A stretch of DNA of 64,000 nucleotides. Origin: Pirellulales bacterium (GTDB taxonomy: Bacteria; Planctomycetota; Planctomycetia; Pirellulales; Thermoguttaceae). Every line of letters begins with the position of its first letter. The stretch's first letter is position 1. The notes beneath the pieces are model-generated. The model saw only the letters and a list, made by a program, of their open reading frames with translations. It had not been told where the DNA came from and did not search any database. The DNA is taken from contig JAFGRD010000039.1 of NCBI GenBank assembly GCA_016935315.1, positions 186,001 through 250,000 on the forward strand, given 5' to 3'. The translations under genes were made by a program, and so were the position numbers. Below are positions 26,898-34,227 of this stretch, piece after piece.

Positions 26898-28520
26898 CTA
26901 CTCCGGGAACTCTTCCTCGGTGCTCTGTTTCTGATAGATGGGCAAGTGGCGATAGTAGACCTCCAAGACCATCGTGGCCATGGCGGTGCAGTAAAGACGC
27001 CCGCCCTTATCCGAGCCGTGATCACCCTTGTGCATGTACCAACTGCCTGCCTCGTGTCCCCCCTTGGCCTGCGAGTTGACCAACTGATCGCGCATCACGT
27101 TGTTCCAATTGTCCCACTCTTCGCCTTCCCAGTGTCGCATCACCTGGGTGGCGTAATAGTTGTAGTACATGTTGCCCGAAGAAGGGCCCCGGTCGCTGAG
27201 GAACTTCACGCCGCGCTGTAGCGCCGGGTTGTCCTTCTTCCAGCCGAGATACATGCGGCAGAGCAAGCCGATGGCGCTAGTGGCATCACCCTGGCCCGGG
27301 CTCGTGTAGCCGTAGTTGGCGCCGTCGTTGGCCTGCACGGAGTCGAGAAACTGGATCGCCTTCTTGACCGTGATCGGCGGCACGTGCAGGTAGGCCATGT
27401 CGGCGCTTTTCATCGCCATGATCTGCCAGCCGACCACCGACGTGTCGCCGGGTGTGCGTTCCTCGTAACGCCACCCGCCGCCGATCGTGTCCTGGGCGTA
27501 GCAGATGTAGTTGATTGCCGCTTGGGCGTAGTCGTGGAGGTCCCTGTCGTGGGTCATGGCGTAGGCCTCGCACAAGGCGATCGACGCCAGCCCGTGCGAG
27601 TACATCCGCCCGCCCTTTTCCCAAAGCTCGCCGCCTTTGGGAGTGACCTTCATATTGCGGGCCAGAAAGAACAGCCCGGCGTTGACGTTGTCCTTGTACT
27701 TGCCGGTCTTGTGCGTTTGTCCGGCGCCCAGAAACGGCAGTAGAGCCATTCCGGTAGCCCCGATGCGGGCCTCGGCCATGTCTCCGGGATTGCGGCAAGC
27801 GCCGTTGCACTGCGGAGCCAGGGCGTGGTTAAAGCACCAACCTCCGTCGGGCATCTGGTGGCTGGCCAACCACTGCAGCGCCAAGGCCACCGCCGCTTCG
27901 CTTTCCGGCGTCCCCTTGTACTTACGCAGCAGCGCCTGCCTCGCCTCGCCGCCACGTCCCTCCGTTCCCTTTCCCGTAAAGGACCCGATCGTCGTCAACA
28001 GGTCGTTGCGGGGCGCGTGTTCCACCCCGAACTCGCTGAGATCAACGTGCATCGGCGCCGCTTCCAACTCGTCGGTCATCGGGATTTCAACGTCTTCCGG
28101 CGCCACGTCGGTCTCGATCGCCGTGATGTCGACGTCAATGTTCTCCAGCGGCTCGTCGGGCAAATCGTCCAGATCATCGACTTCCGCAAGTTCCTCGGGC
28201 GAAAGGAACAACTGCCGCAATTCGTCCGGAACGGCCTCTGGAAGCGTTAGCAGGGCCAGCCCAAGCAGAATCACCATATGGACCACCATGCTGACCAGCC
28301 AGCTCGGGGTCTGTTGGATGGCGCCGTGCAACCAGGTGCTGAATCCCCCGAACATCTCCCGTTCCAGGAGTTCTTCGGCGGCGCCCATTTCCCCGGCGGC
28401 AACGGCCGTCGTCGCCGCGCCCGCCTTCTCCGTGGCTTGCCCAGCAGCCGCTTCCGCCTTGCCCGACTCTTGCGTTGGGGTCGATTGCTCTTTGCCCGCG
28501 GACAACTCCCTATCGGCCAT
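26898..28520 (-). CDS. Membrane-anchored squalene-cyclase-fold protein (paralogue 2)
   Basis: 540 residues from the ATG at 28520 with GGAG upstream; a GTG three codons earlier is less likely. An N-terminal Ala/Glu-rich part is followed by a membrane helix (LVSMVVHMVILLGLALLTLP), a very acidic linker (EELAEVDDLDDLPDEPLE), and then the toroid repeats (ALQWLASHQMPDGGWCFNHA, GGGWRYEERTPGDTSVVGWQ, GVKFLSDRGPSSGNMYYNYY). It shares the whole plan and many phrases with the downstream paralogue and also lacks the DxDD motif. The two are probably a tandem duplication in one transcript. The acidic linker may hold the toroid away from the membrane. Function is unknown. Confidence 0.8.
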   Translation of the reverse strand: MADRELSAGKEQSTPTQESGKAEAAAGQATEKAGAATTAVAAGEMGAAEELLEREMFGGFSTWLHGAIQQTPSWLVSMVVHMVILLGLALLTLPEAVPDELRQLFLSPEELAEVDDLDDLPDEPLENIDVDITAIETDVAPEDVEIPMTDELEAAPMHVDLSEFGVEHAPRNDLLTTIGSFTGKGTEGRGGEARQALLRKYKGTPESEAAVALALQWLASHQMPDGGWCFNHALAPQCNGACRNPGDMAEARIGATGMALLPFLGAGQTHKTGKYKDNVNAGLFFLARNMKVTPKGGELWEKGGRMYSHGLASIALCEAYAMTHDRDLHDYAQAAINYICYAQDTIGGGWRYEERTPGDTSVVGWQIMAMKSADMAYLHVPPITVKKAIQFLDSVQANDGANYGYTSPGQGDATSAIGLLCRMYLGWKKDNPALQRGVKFLSDRGPSSGNMYYNYYATQVMRHWEGEEWDNWNNVMRDQLVNSQAKGGHEAGSWYMHKGDHGSDKGGRLYCTAMATMVLEVYYRHLPIYQKQSTEEEFPE

Positions 28521-28978
28521 CGTTCTCACTCCGCAACCTGCTCGCGCACCCTAACCTTTTAGCCTACATCCCCTTACGGCAAGAATCAACCGCCGAGTCC
28601 TTCCGGCGACCACACGGGCTAGAAGCATCCCGTCGAGAGACTGGTGATCGCTCCACAATACTCCCCACGGATGCGGCACAGAAACCTGGCCCAAAAAGCC
28701 AGTTTCCCTTGGGGCTCACCTAACCTCCCTGCCGGTCTCATTGCCCCTTCCAGCCTCTTTTTCGACTACCGGACATAGGTTTATTCCCCGATCTGAAGGG
28801 CGGCAGAGTCGGCAGCCGTGGCTGCGCCTCCGGAAACTCCCCTGACAACGCGGGCATTGGATGCCGCTATTCTTAGGGGGGCGTGCCCTTTGGGCCGCGG
28901 CTGGTGATCGCCCGCCGACCAAGCTACCGCATGCACGATCTCGACGACGGTATACGGGGCCGACGATCGGCGGTCGGG
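28521..28978. other. 458-nt stretch without a recognised gene
   Basis: No convincing gene is seen. A minus-strand frame (28716-28982) includes CPRCQGSFRRRSHGCRLC, which resembles a zinc-ribbon phrase. It lacks a ribosome site and is Arg-rich, as expected from random GC-rich DNA. The stretch should hold the promoter of the squalene-cyclase-fold pair and the 3' end of the ars operon. Confidence 0.5.
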
Positions 28979-29731
28979 TCAAACCACTTCGAACACGTAG
29001 CGCAGGTCAAAAAACACCCCCAGCAGGATGAAAATCCAGCCGGTCGTCATCCGCGCCCACCACTCGACCTTGGACAGCAGGTTGTAGGTTCTGCCGACCG
29101 ATTGCGCGCTGTAGGCCAAGAGAAAGGCAACCAGAAGTACCGGCACGGCCGTCCCGATGCCGTAGATCAGCGGAAGGACAACGACGCTGCCGGGCAGTGT
29201 GGCCTCGGGCAAGACGATGCCAATCTTCGCCAACATGGCCGTCACCGCCTCGGCTTCCGCGCCAAAAACAAGCGCCAAGAGCCCAAAGAACCAGGCGGCC
29301 GAGGTCGGACAGAACGAGACGGCAAAAAGAACGCCCAACAAGAGGGCTCCCCAAATGCCCATGGCGTCGACCTTCTTCTGCATGCCCTCGCTCATCACCG
29401 CCCCGCCACTGGTTACCGTGACCAGGCCCACCAAGAACACGCCCAGAATCAGGAAGATCGGTCCGAGAACCAGATGCATGTACTTCTGGAGAAAGACTGA
29501 AACGCTGGGGATCGACAACGCGGTGCCGGCCAAGACGGTGGCCAGCCCCAGATAGAGAATGCAACGCCCCAGCGTGTAGAGCCCGCCGGCCAAGAGGACC
29601 CTCCGCGGGTTTTCCACCTTACGGCCGATGTAGGAGATGGCCGCGATGTTGGTGGCCAACGGGCAGGGGCTGATCGAGGTCAACAGGCCCAGGTACAAAG
29701 CGGCCACGACGTAGAGTGCATAGGCAACCAT
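28979..29731 (-). CDS. arsG: ArsG-like / CcdA-fold membrane exporter
   Basis: 250 residues from the ATG at 29731. About six membrane helices form the DsbD/CcdA-type fold. The first carries a CP motif (LLTSISPCPLATNIAAISYI), and a matching SFCPTSAAWFFGLL lies at mid-protein. These two Cys-Pro sites are the signature of the fold. The two ArsF-like genes just upstream point to the ArsG subgroup, which was reported to export trivalent aromatic arsenicals in Shewanella. A CcdA-like electron-transfer role is the alternative. It is the last gene of the minus-strand operon, 16 nt after the preceding gene. Confidence 0.8.
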   Translation of the reverse strand: MVAYALYVVAALYLGLLTSISPCPLATNIAAISYIGRKVENPRRVLLAGGLYTLGRCILYLGLATVLAGTALSIPSVSVFLQKYMHLVLGPIFLILGVFLVGLVTVTSGGAVMSEGMQKKVDAMGIWGALLLGVLFAVSFCPTSAAWFFGLLALVFGAEAEAVTAMLAKIGIVLPEATLPGSVVVLPLIYGIGTAVPVLLVAFLLAYSAQSVGRTYNLLSKVEWWARMTTGWIFILLGVFFDLRYVFEVV

Positions 29732-29747
29732 CGAATACCTCCCGATA

Positions 29748-30245
29748 TCACTTCGCCCGTTGGAGCGATGTGTCGGGGGCCGGCTCCAGCGCGGTTTTCG
29801 GCTCCAGTTTCTGGCAGGCCGTGACATGGTCGCGCACGTACTTCAAAAACACCTCCTTGTTGCGGTTCTTCGTCCAGATCTCCTGCAAGTCCGTGAACCG
29901 CACGACCTTGTTCTTGACCACCTTTGCCACGACCAGCGCCGGGCCACTGATCTTGTAGCCTCTGGTCAGCGCGGCGTTTTTCTTGTTCTGGAAATCGATG
30001 TAGTGGAATTCGACCGTGCCGTCCTTGACTTGCTCGGCAAAGCCCTTGGTGACGGCCTCTTCCGAGTAGCTCCCCATCTTCAGGCAGGTCGGGCATCGCT
30101 GGGTGCGATGAAAGTACATCACGACCACGCGATCGGCCGGTCGCTTCACTTGGGCCTTCTTCTCCGCGGCAGCCGCGCCGGCGGATTGCGTCGATCCGAG
30201 AAGGATCATCGCGAGCAGCACAAATGGTAGGGCCATTTGTCTCAT
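29748..30245 (-). CDS. arsF: ArsF-like thioredoxin-fold protein 1
   Basis: 165 residues from the ATG at 30245 with AAGGAGG 8 nt upstream. A signal peptide (ALPFVLLAMILLGST) leads into a thioredoxin-like domain: VVVMYFHRTQRCPTCLKM. The YFHxxxRCxTC phrase marks the family named after ArsF, a subunit linked to reduction of nitrophenyl arsenicals. VEFHYIDFQNKKNAAL and GYKISGPALVV continue the fold. Export to the periplasm is predicted. It precedes the ArsG-like exporter by 16 nt and follows a second ArsF-like gene by 49 nt. Activity is inferred from context and motif; the CPTC pair is intact. Confidence 0.8.
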   Translation of the reverse strand: MRQMALPFVLLAMILLGSTQSAGAAAAEKKAQVKRPADRVVVMYFHRTQRCPTCLKMGSYSEEAVTKGFAEQVKDGTVEFHYIDFQNKKNAALTRGYKISGPALVVAKVVKNKVVRFTDLQEIWTKNRNKEVFLKYVRDHVTACQKLEPKTALEPAPDTSLQRAK

Positions 30246-30294
30246 CTCTACTTCCTCCTTGTTCGAAATCTGAATTCTCTCTTGCGAACACTTA

Positions 30295-30951
30295 CTACGG
30301 AACGGGAATCTCACTGGGGCCGGCCGGCAGCGGAATGTCGCCCGGCTCGCCCTCGGGCACCGGCAGCCCCGGGCCATCGCCAGGCTGCGTGGTCTCGGGC
30401 TCCGGGCCGGGCGTCGTCAGCATTTCGTCGATTTCCTTCTGAAGGTACGCGGAAAGGGCCGGCTTATCGTCGGCAAGCATCAGCACCCGATCGAGTGGAT
30501 TCCAGACGCCGATTTCGCCGGCCTTCATCTTCACGAGCACGATGGTCGAGCTCGTCACGCCAAAGCGCTTCGCCATCGACTCGGCCGTGGGGTCCGTCAC
30601 GTAGTCGAGCACCTTCCAGACCACTTCGCCGCTGTCCAATTGCGAGGCATACTCGCTCTGAAGCGTGTTGTGGGCGTTGGCTTCGGCGGCGCGACAGGTC
30701 GCGCAGCGAACACCGTGGAAATAGTAGACCATCAGGGCGTCGTCGGCCGCCGCGATGACGGTCCCTTCGCCCGAGGCCGCTGCCAGGCCGCCCTGCTTCC
30801 GGATCGCCTGAAGCTCGTTGGCAATCTGCTTTAATTGGGGCTCCAATCGCGAGGCCGCCTGCAGGTCGAGCGCCCGGGCGATCAGCACCACCAGCGACGC
30901 GGAGAAGAGCGAAATCAGGCATACGGCCAGTGCGTTCTTCAGTTCCATCAT
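30295..30951 (-). CDS. ArsF-like thioredoxin-fold protein 2, membrane-anchored with Pro/Glu tail
   Basis: 218 residues. The ATG at 30951 overlaps the stop of the upstream gene (ATGA) and has GGAGG before it. One N-terminal membrane helix (ALAVCLISLFSASLVVLIA) is followed by a short coiled segment and the ArsF-like domain: LMVYYFHGVRCATCRAAEAN. A C-terminal tail rich in Pro, Gly and Glu (PGPEPETTQPGDGPGLPVP) is extra compared with copy 1. Two ArsF-like proteins in tandem, one soluble and one anchored, suggest a relay or heterodimer. The tight overlap shows it is translated with the DGC gene. Confidence 0.78.
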   Translation of the reverse strand: MMELKNALAVCLISLFSASLVVLIARALDLQAASRLEPQLKQIANELQAIRKQGGLAAASGEGTVIAAADDALMVYYFHGVRCATCRAAEANAHNTLQSEYASQLDSGEVVWKVLDYVTDPTAESMAKRFGVTSSTIVLVKMKAGEIGVWNPLDRVLMLADDKPALSAYLQKEIDEMLTTPGPEPETTQPGDGPGLPVPEGEPGDIPLPAGPSEIPVP

Positions 30952-31349
30952 GCACCTCCGGCCGCTTCGGCCAGGCGCGTGCGTCCACGTCCAACCACTT
31001 GGTCCACATGGTCCGGCGTGGCGGCCGTCTTGCCCTTTTCCATCCCGAGATCGTTCAGCCGCAAATGCTCGAACCGGGTGAAGCCGGCTTCTTCGAGCGT
31101 CTTGCGGCCACAATCCAGCGGGCAGCCGTCGATGGCCAGGATGGCGGCGGCCGCCTTAGTGGTTTCCAGAATGCCGCCGACCCGGCCCCCGATCCCCGCC
31201 AGGCAGAACATCTTGCCCGCCCCCTCGGCAGTCAGCTTCCGGGCAGCGAGGTCAGAGACCTGCCCGACGTCCGCCGCCCCAGAACAGGCGAATATGAGCT
31301 TCGGAGCAGCGTCGCAAGCACAACATGGTTTCTTGGGTTCTTCGGTCAT
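30948..31349 (-). CDS. DGC-domain putative zinc-binding protein
   Basis: 133 residues from the ATG at 31349; a TTG one codon earlier is possible. The Cys motifs are PCCACDAAPKLIFACSGAAD near the N terminus, MFCLAGIGGRVGG, and DGCPLDCGRKTLE near residue 70, which names the DGC family (putative zinc-binding). Such proteins often sit in metal, arsenic or electron-transfer operons, but no activity is established. Five or more Cys could bind As(III) or zinc. It shares an ATGA overlap with the downstream ArsF-like gene and follows the small thioredoxin-like gene by 83 nt. Confidence 0.82.
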   Translation of the reverse strand: MTEEPKKPCCACDAAPKLIFACSGAADVGQVSDLAARKLTAEGAGKMFCLAGIGGRVGGILETTKAAAAILAIDGCPLDCGRKTLEEAGFTRFEHLRLNDLGMEKGKTAATPDHVDQVVGRGRTRLAEAAGGA

Positions 31350-31432
31350 CAAAATCGTCCCGTGAAGTCAGGGTTCTTGGCCACCGCATAAGGCTCCCGG
31401 ATTGACTGGTTCACCTTATTCTCTTTCGAGTC

Positions 31433-31666
31433 CTAGGTCAAAAGCTTCTTGATCTCTTCCACCGACGGAACCTTGCCGACGAGCTTGACCTCGCCGTCGA
31501 CGGCGAGGGCGGGCGTCATCATGACGCCGAAGCCTGTGATCACGTTGATGTCGGTGATCTTTTCCACGGCGGCCTCCACGCCCGATTGAGCAACGGCCGC
31601 TTCGGCGTTGTGTTTGAGCTTCTCGCACTTTGGGCAGCCGGGCCCCAAGACCTGAATCAGTTTCAC
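31433..31666 (-). CDS. Small thioredoxin-like redox protein (MTH895/ArsE-like)
   Basis: 77 residues. A GTG at 31666 is chosen because AAGGAG lies 8-9 nt upstream; the frame extends back to a TTG at 31687, but the ribosome site is inside that extension. The fold starts KLIQVLGPGCPKCEKLKHNA with an intact CPKC redox pair. FGVMMTPALAVDGEVKLVG follows, with the cis-Pro of thioredoxins. The size and type match redox-active disulfide protein 2 and, as I recall, ArsE of arsEFG operons. In this operon it could deliver electrons to ArsC or the ArsF-like proteins. A family B repeat lies between it and the permease gene. Confidence 0.85.
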   Translation of the reverse strand: MKLIQVLGPGCPKCEKLKHNAEAAVAQSGVEAAVEKITDINVITGFGVMMTPALAVDGEVKLVGKVPSVEEIKKLLT

Positions 31667-31700
31667 GTTACGTTCTCCTTTGCTCAACGGTTCGTTGTCT

Positions 31701-31753
31701 GCGCCGCCTTTCCAGCCATAAGAATGCCCAACTTGTCCTTTTGCAAGTCCTTA
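31701..31753 (-). repeat. Repeat family B, half copy 5
   Basis: Reverse orientation. On the minus strand it reads TAAGGACTTGCAAAAGGACA, then AGTTGGGCATTCTTATGGC. The TAA that stops the permease gene is the first triplet of this repeat, so the insertion appears to have set the permease C terminus. Confidence 0.7.
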
Positions 31754-33076
31754 CGCAAAGAACCAGCCGAAGATCATTCCCACAAACGTGCTCATGATCA
31801 CGGTCAAGACGACGAACGTGGTCGTCTTCTTCAGTCCGATCACACTGTAGATGACCGCAATGCTCGGCAACGACAGGGCCGGGCCCGCCAGAAGCAGAGC
31901 CAGTGCCGGTCCGCGTCCCATACCCAGCCCGAGCAGTGCCTCGAGGATCGGGATCTCGGTCAGCGTGGCGAAGTACCACATCCCGCCAATCATCGAGGCC
32001 ACCAGGTTGGACGTGAAGCTGTCGCCGCCGACCCAACTGGCCACGATGTGCTCGGGAATCAGCGCCCCGACGAATCCGGTTACCAGGACGCCCCCGAACA
32101 GAAGCGGGATGATCGACTTCGAGAAGCTCCACGTCTGGTCCATCCATTCGGCGAGTTCTTCCCGGTCGAACCACCGCCATGCCATCCCCGCGACCGCCAG
32201 GAAAAAGCCGCCGGCGAAATACCAGCGATGGTGAAACACCCAGGCGACCCACCGGTAGTTTTCGGGCGTGAGGTCTTTCTCCGAGGCGATGCCGCTGATG
32301 TTGAGCATCAGCTTGGCGCCTTTCTTCAGGTCGCCAAGGGGCTCCTCAAGCTGGACCCGATAGGTCTCCGCCGTGCGAATCAACACGGTCACGTGCATCC
32401 GCGTGCCGTCGGTCTTCTCGATGATGGTCTGGCTGGGGTTGGCCCAATCGCTGAAAACGAGGAACGTGATCATGCAGACGAAGAACAGGGCCGTCTGCCA
32501 AAGCCTCCGCCGGGCCGGCGGAGGGTCGGGCAATTGCATCACGGCGGCCGTGCGGTCTTCTTCGTCCTTGCGAAAGATGACGGCCATAATCAGGCCGATC
32601 ACCACGGCAAACACTACCGAGCCGATGATCCGCGCAATACCCAGGTCAAAGCCGAGCACCCGTGCGGTCAGGAAGATGGCCATCACGTTGATCGCCGGCC
32701 CGGAATAGAGAAACGCCGAAGCGGGTCCCAGGCCGGCTCCTACTCGATAGATGCCCGCAAACATCGGCAGTACGCTGCACGAGCAAACGGCCAGCACGGT
32801 GCCGGAGGTGGATGCCACGCTGTAGGCTTCCACCTTGTTGGCCTTGGGCCCCAGGTGGCGCAGCACGGCCTCTTTCGAGAAGAACGTGGCGATCGCTCCC
32901 GCAATGAACATGGCCGGCACCACGCAGGCCAGGGTATGGTAGCGGACATACCACTGCAGCATGTAGAACGCCTCCATGATCGCGTTCTGGATCTTTGGAC
33001 TGGCGAAGTTCACGTAATAGGCGAACAGGAAGATCCCAACCAGGGTCGCCAGAATCGAGAGCTGCCTCTTACTCAT
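31751..33076 (-). CDS. Permease (PF03773 / ArsP-type)
   Basis: 441 residues from the ATG at 33076; an ATG at 33160 has no ribosome site. It has about eight to ten membrane helices. The family Cys site is LAVCSCSVLPMFAGIYRVGA, followed by SAFLYSGPAINVMAIFL. The C-terminal half repeats the pattern with FATLTEIPILEALLGLGMG and LLLAGPALSLPSIAVI. ArsP-type permeases export trivalent organoarsenicals; close relatives move Cu or Zn. Between the halves is an extramembrane insert of roughly 70 residues (VTVLIRTAETYRVQLEEPLG, then LMLNISGIASEKDL), which typical ArsP proteins lack. It lies 101 nt after arsR. Confidence 0.83.
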   Translation of the reverse strand: MSKRQLSILATLVGIFLFAYYVNFASPKIQNAIMEAFYMLQWYVRYHTLACVVPAMFIAGAIATFFSKEAVLRHLGPKANKVEAYSVASTSGTVLAVCSCSVLPMFAGIYRVGAGLGPASAFLYSGPAINVMAIFLTARVLGFDLGIARIIGSVVFAVVIGLIMAVIFRKDEEDRTAAVMQLPDPPPARRRLWQTALFFVCMITFLVFSDWANPSQTIIEKTDGTRMHVTVLIRTAETYRVQLEEPLGDLKKGAKLMLNISGIASEKDLTPENYRWVAWVFHHRWYFAGGFFLAVAGMAWRWFDREELAEWMDQTWSFSKSIIPLLFGGVLVTGFVGALIPEHIVASWVGGDSFTSNLVASMIGGMWYFATLTEIPILEALLGLGMGRGPALALLLAGPALSLPSIAVIYSVIGLKKTTTFVVLTVIMSTFVGMIFGWFFA

Positions 33077-33177
33077 CCGGAGGTCCCTTTCCGAGGGCCG
33101 GTAAAGCCTGCTTTGTTGATTGGCAAAATTAACAAATATCAGCCCGAAACAAATGGCCATGCCGGGAAGCAGGGCCC

Positions 33178-33501
33178 CTATGCAAGCAACTCCTGTTGAC
33201 TCTTAGCGTTGCACGCCAAGACCGATTCGACGCAGTCGAAGAAATTCAGGATGCACTTCAGGCGGAGACGGTAGAACACCATCTGTCCGCGTTTCTCGTC
33301 CTCGACAAGACCGGCCCCCTTCAGAACCGCCAGGTGTCGCGATACGGTCGACATGTCGGAGCCGATCATCTCGGTCAGCTCACACACACAACGCTCTCCG
33401 GCCGTGGACAGTTCGTCCACGATCAGCAGGCGAGCCGGGTGGGCCATGGCCTTGATGATTTTGGCCCGGGCCTCGTATTTGGCGAGTCTCTTGCTGTCCA
33501 T
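33178..33501 (-). CDS. arsR: ArsR/SmtB-family metalloregulator
   Basis: 107 residues. The winged helix-turn-helix is clear (LIVDELSTAGERCVCELTEM, then MSTVSRHLAVLKGAGLVEDE). ERCVCEL matches the ELCVCDL-type As(III)/Sb(III) site at the start of the recognition helix, with Cys spaced as in classic ArsR. Another Cys pair is near the C terminus (ILNFFDCVESVLACNAKSQQ). Such repressors release DNA when arsenite binds. It precedes the permease and the redox genes, so it is the likely autoregulator of this operon. A sigma-70-like promoter with a TTGGC/GCCAA palindrome over its -10 lies upstream. Confidence 0.93.
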   Translation of the reverse strand: MDSKRLAKYEARAKIIKAMAHPARLLIVDELSTAGERCVCELTEMIGSDMSTVSRHLAVLKGAGLVEDEKRGQMVFYRLRLKCILNFFDCVESVLACNAKSQQELLA

Positions 33502-33535
33502 CGGTCTCTCGTATCGGCCGCTCTTATGTATCGGC

Positions 33536-33579
33536 TTGGCACAATTGGTATCTTAGCCAAATATGCAAGCGATAGTCAA
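33536..33579 (-). promoter_or_regulatory. Candidate arsR promoter and operator
   Basis: On the minus strand, TTGACT (33574-33579) and TAAGAT (33550-33555) are separated by 18 nt and match the -35 and -10 boxes at 5/6 and 4/6 positions. A palindrome TTGGC (33536-33540) / GCCAA (33556-33560) spans the -10 box and is a possible ArsR site. No experimental support. Confidence 0.45.
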
Positions 33580-33718
33580 TCCTATTCCGGTGCGCCCGGG
33601 CAGGCCACCCCCCGATATGGTGCATCCGGGGCACCATGCCTCGCGGCCGGTGTTCCGTCTGGCCCAGCGCCACATAGGGCTCGACCGCGCGTGCGCTTGC
33701 TCGCGGTGGCGGATCGGA

Positions 33719-34144
33719 CTACCGATCCAACGCCTCGGGCAGCGTCTCTACGAACGCGCGAATCTCGTCTCGAACACGGCGATAGTGGTTCAACGCCTCT
33801 TCCTCGCTCGCGGCCTCCTGGGCCAGTCGCGGCGGGTCGTCGAAGCCCACGTGCGTTACCTTGGGCGTGCCGGGAAACACCGGGCAGGACTCGTGAGCAC
33901 GGCCACAGACGGTCACGACGTGGTCGAACTCGACGTCGCCGACCTCGTCCAGGTGTTTCGAGCGATGCCCGGAAATATCGACGCCGACCTCGGCCATGAC
34001 CCTCACGGCGCTGGGATTCAGGCCGTGCGTCTCGATGCCCGCCGAATACGGCTCCAACACATCGTCCTTCAGGTGCCGAGCCCAGCCTTCGGCCATCTGG
34101 CTGCGGCACGAGTTTCCGGTGCACAGGAACAGAATCTTCAGCAT
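33719..34144 (-). CDS. arsC: Arsenate reductase, thioredoxin-coupled low-MW phosphatase type
   Basis: 141 residues from the ATG at 34144. The P-loop is FLCTGNSCRSQMAEGWARHL (CxxNxCRS), with the nucleophilic Cys near residue 8. The two resolving Cys are in VTVCGRAHESCPVFPG, matching the Cys82/Cys89 pair of the Bacillus enzyme. HVGFDDPPRLAQ follows, with the catalytic Asp of this fold. It reduces arsenate to arsenite using thioredoxin. The gene lies 217 nt upstream of arsR on the same strand, perhaps with its own promoter. The product arsenite would induce the arsR operon and be handled by the exporters. Confidence 0.95.
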   Translation of the reverse strand: MLKILFLCTGNSCRSQMAEGWARHLKDDVLEPYSAGIETHGLNPSAVRVMAEVGVDISGHRSKHLDEVGDVEFDHVVTVCGRAHESCPVFPGTPKVTHVGFDDPPRLAQEAASEEEALNHYRRVRDEIRAFVETLPEALDR

Positions 34145-34227
34145 TCGCCCCGGCTCTGCTTTCGGCATGGCCTGTGACCGTACGAAGCTGTAAGAACGTG
34201 GCGTCGCTTCTCGTCGGACAGCGAGAC

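Noticed and set aside
28716-28982. Minus-strand frame with CPRCQGSFRRRSHGCRLC, possible zinc ribbon
   Set aside because: Arg-rich, no ribosome site and no conserved surroundings; kept only as a note on the 458-nt gap.
31586-33199. Plus-strand frame of 537 codons opposite the ars permease
   Set aside because: Shadow of the permease and thioredoxin-like genes, rich in His, Arg and Gln.
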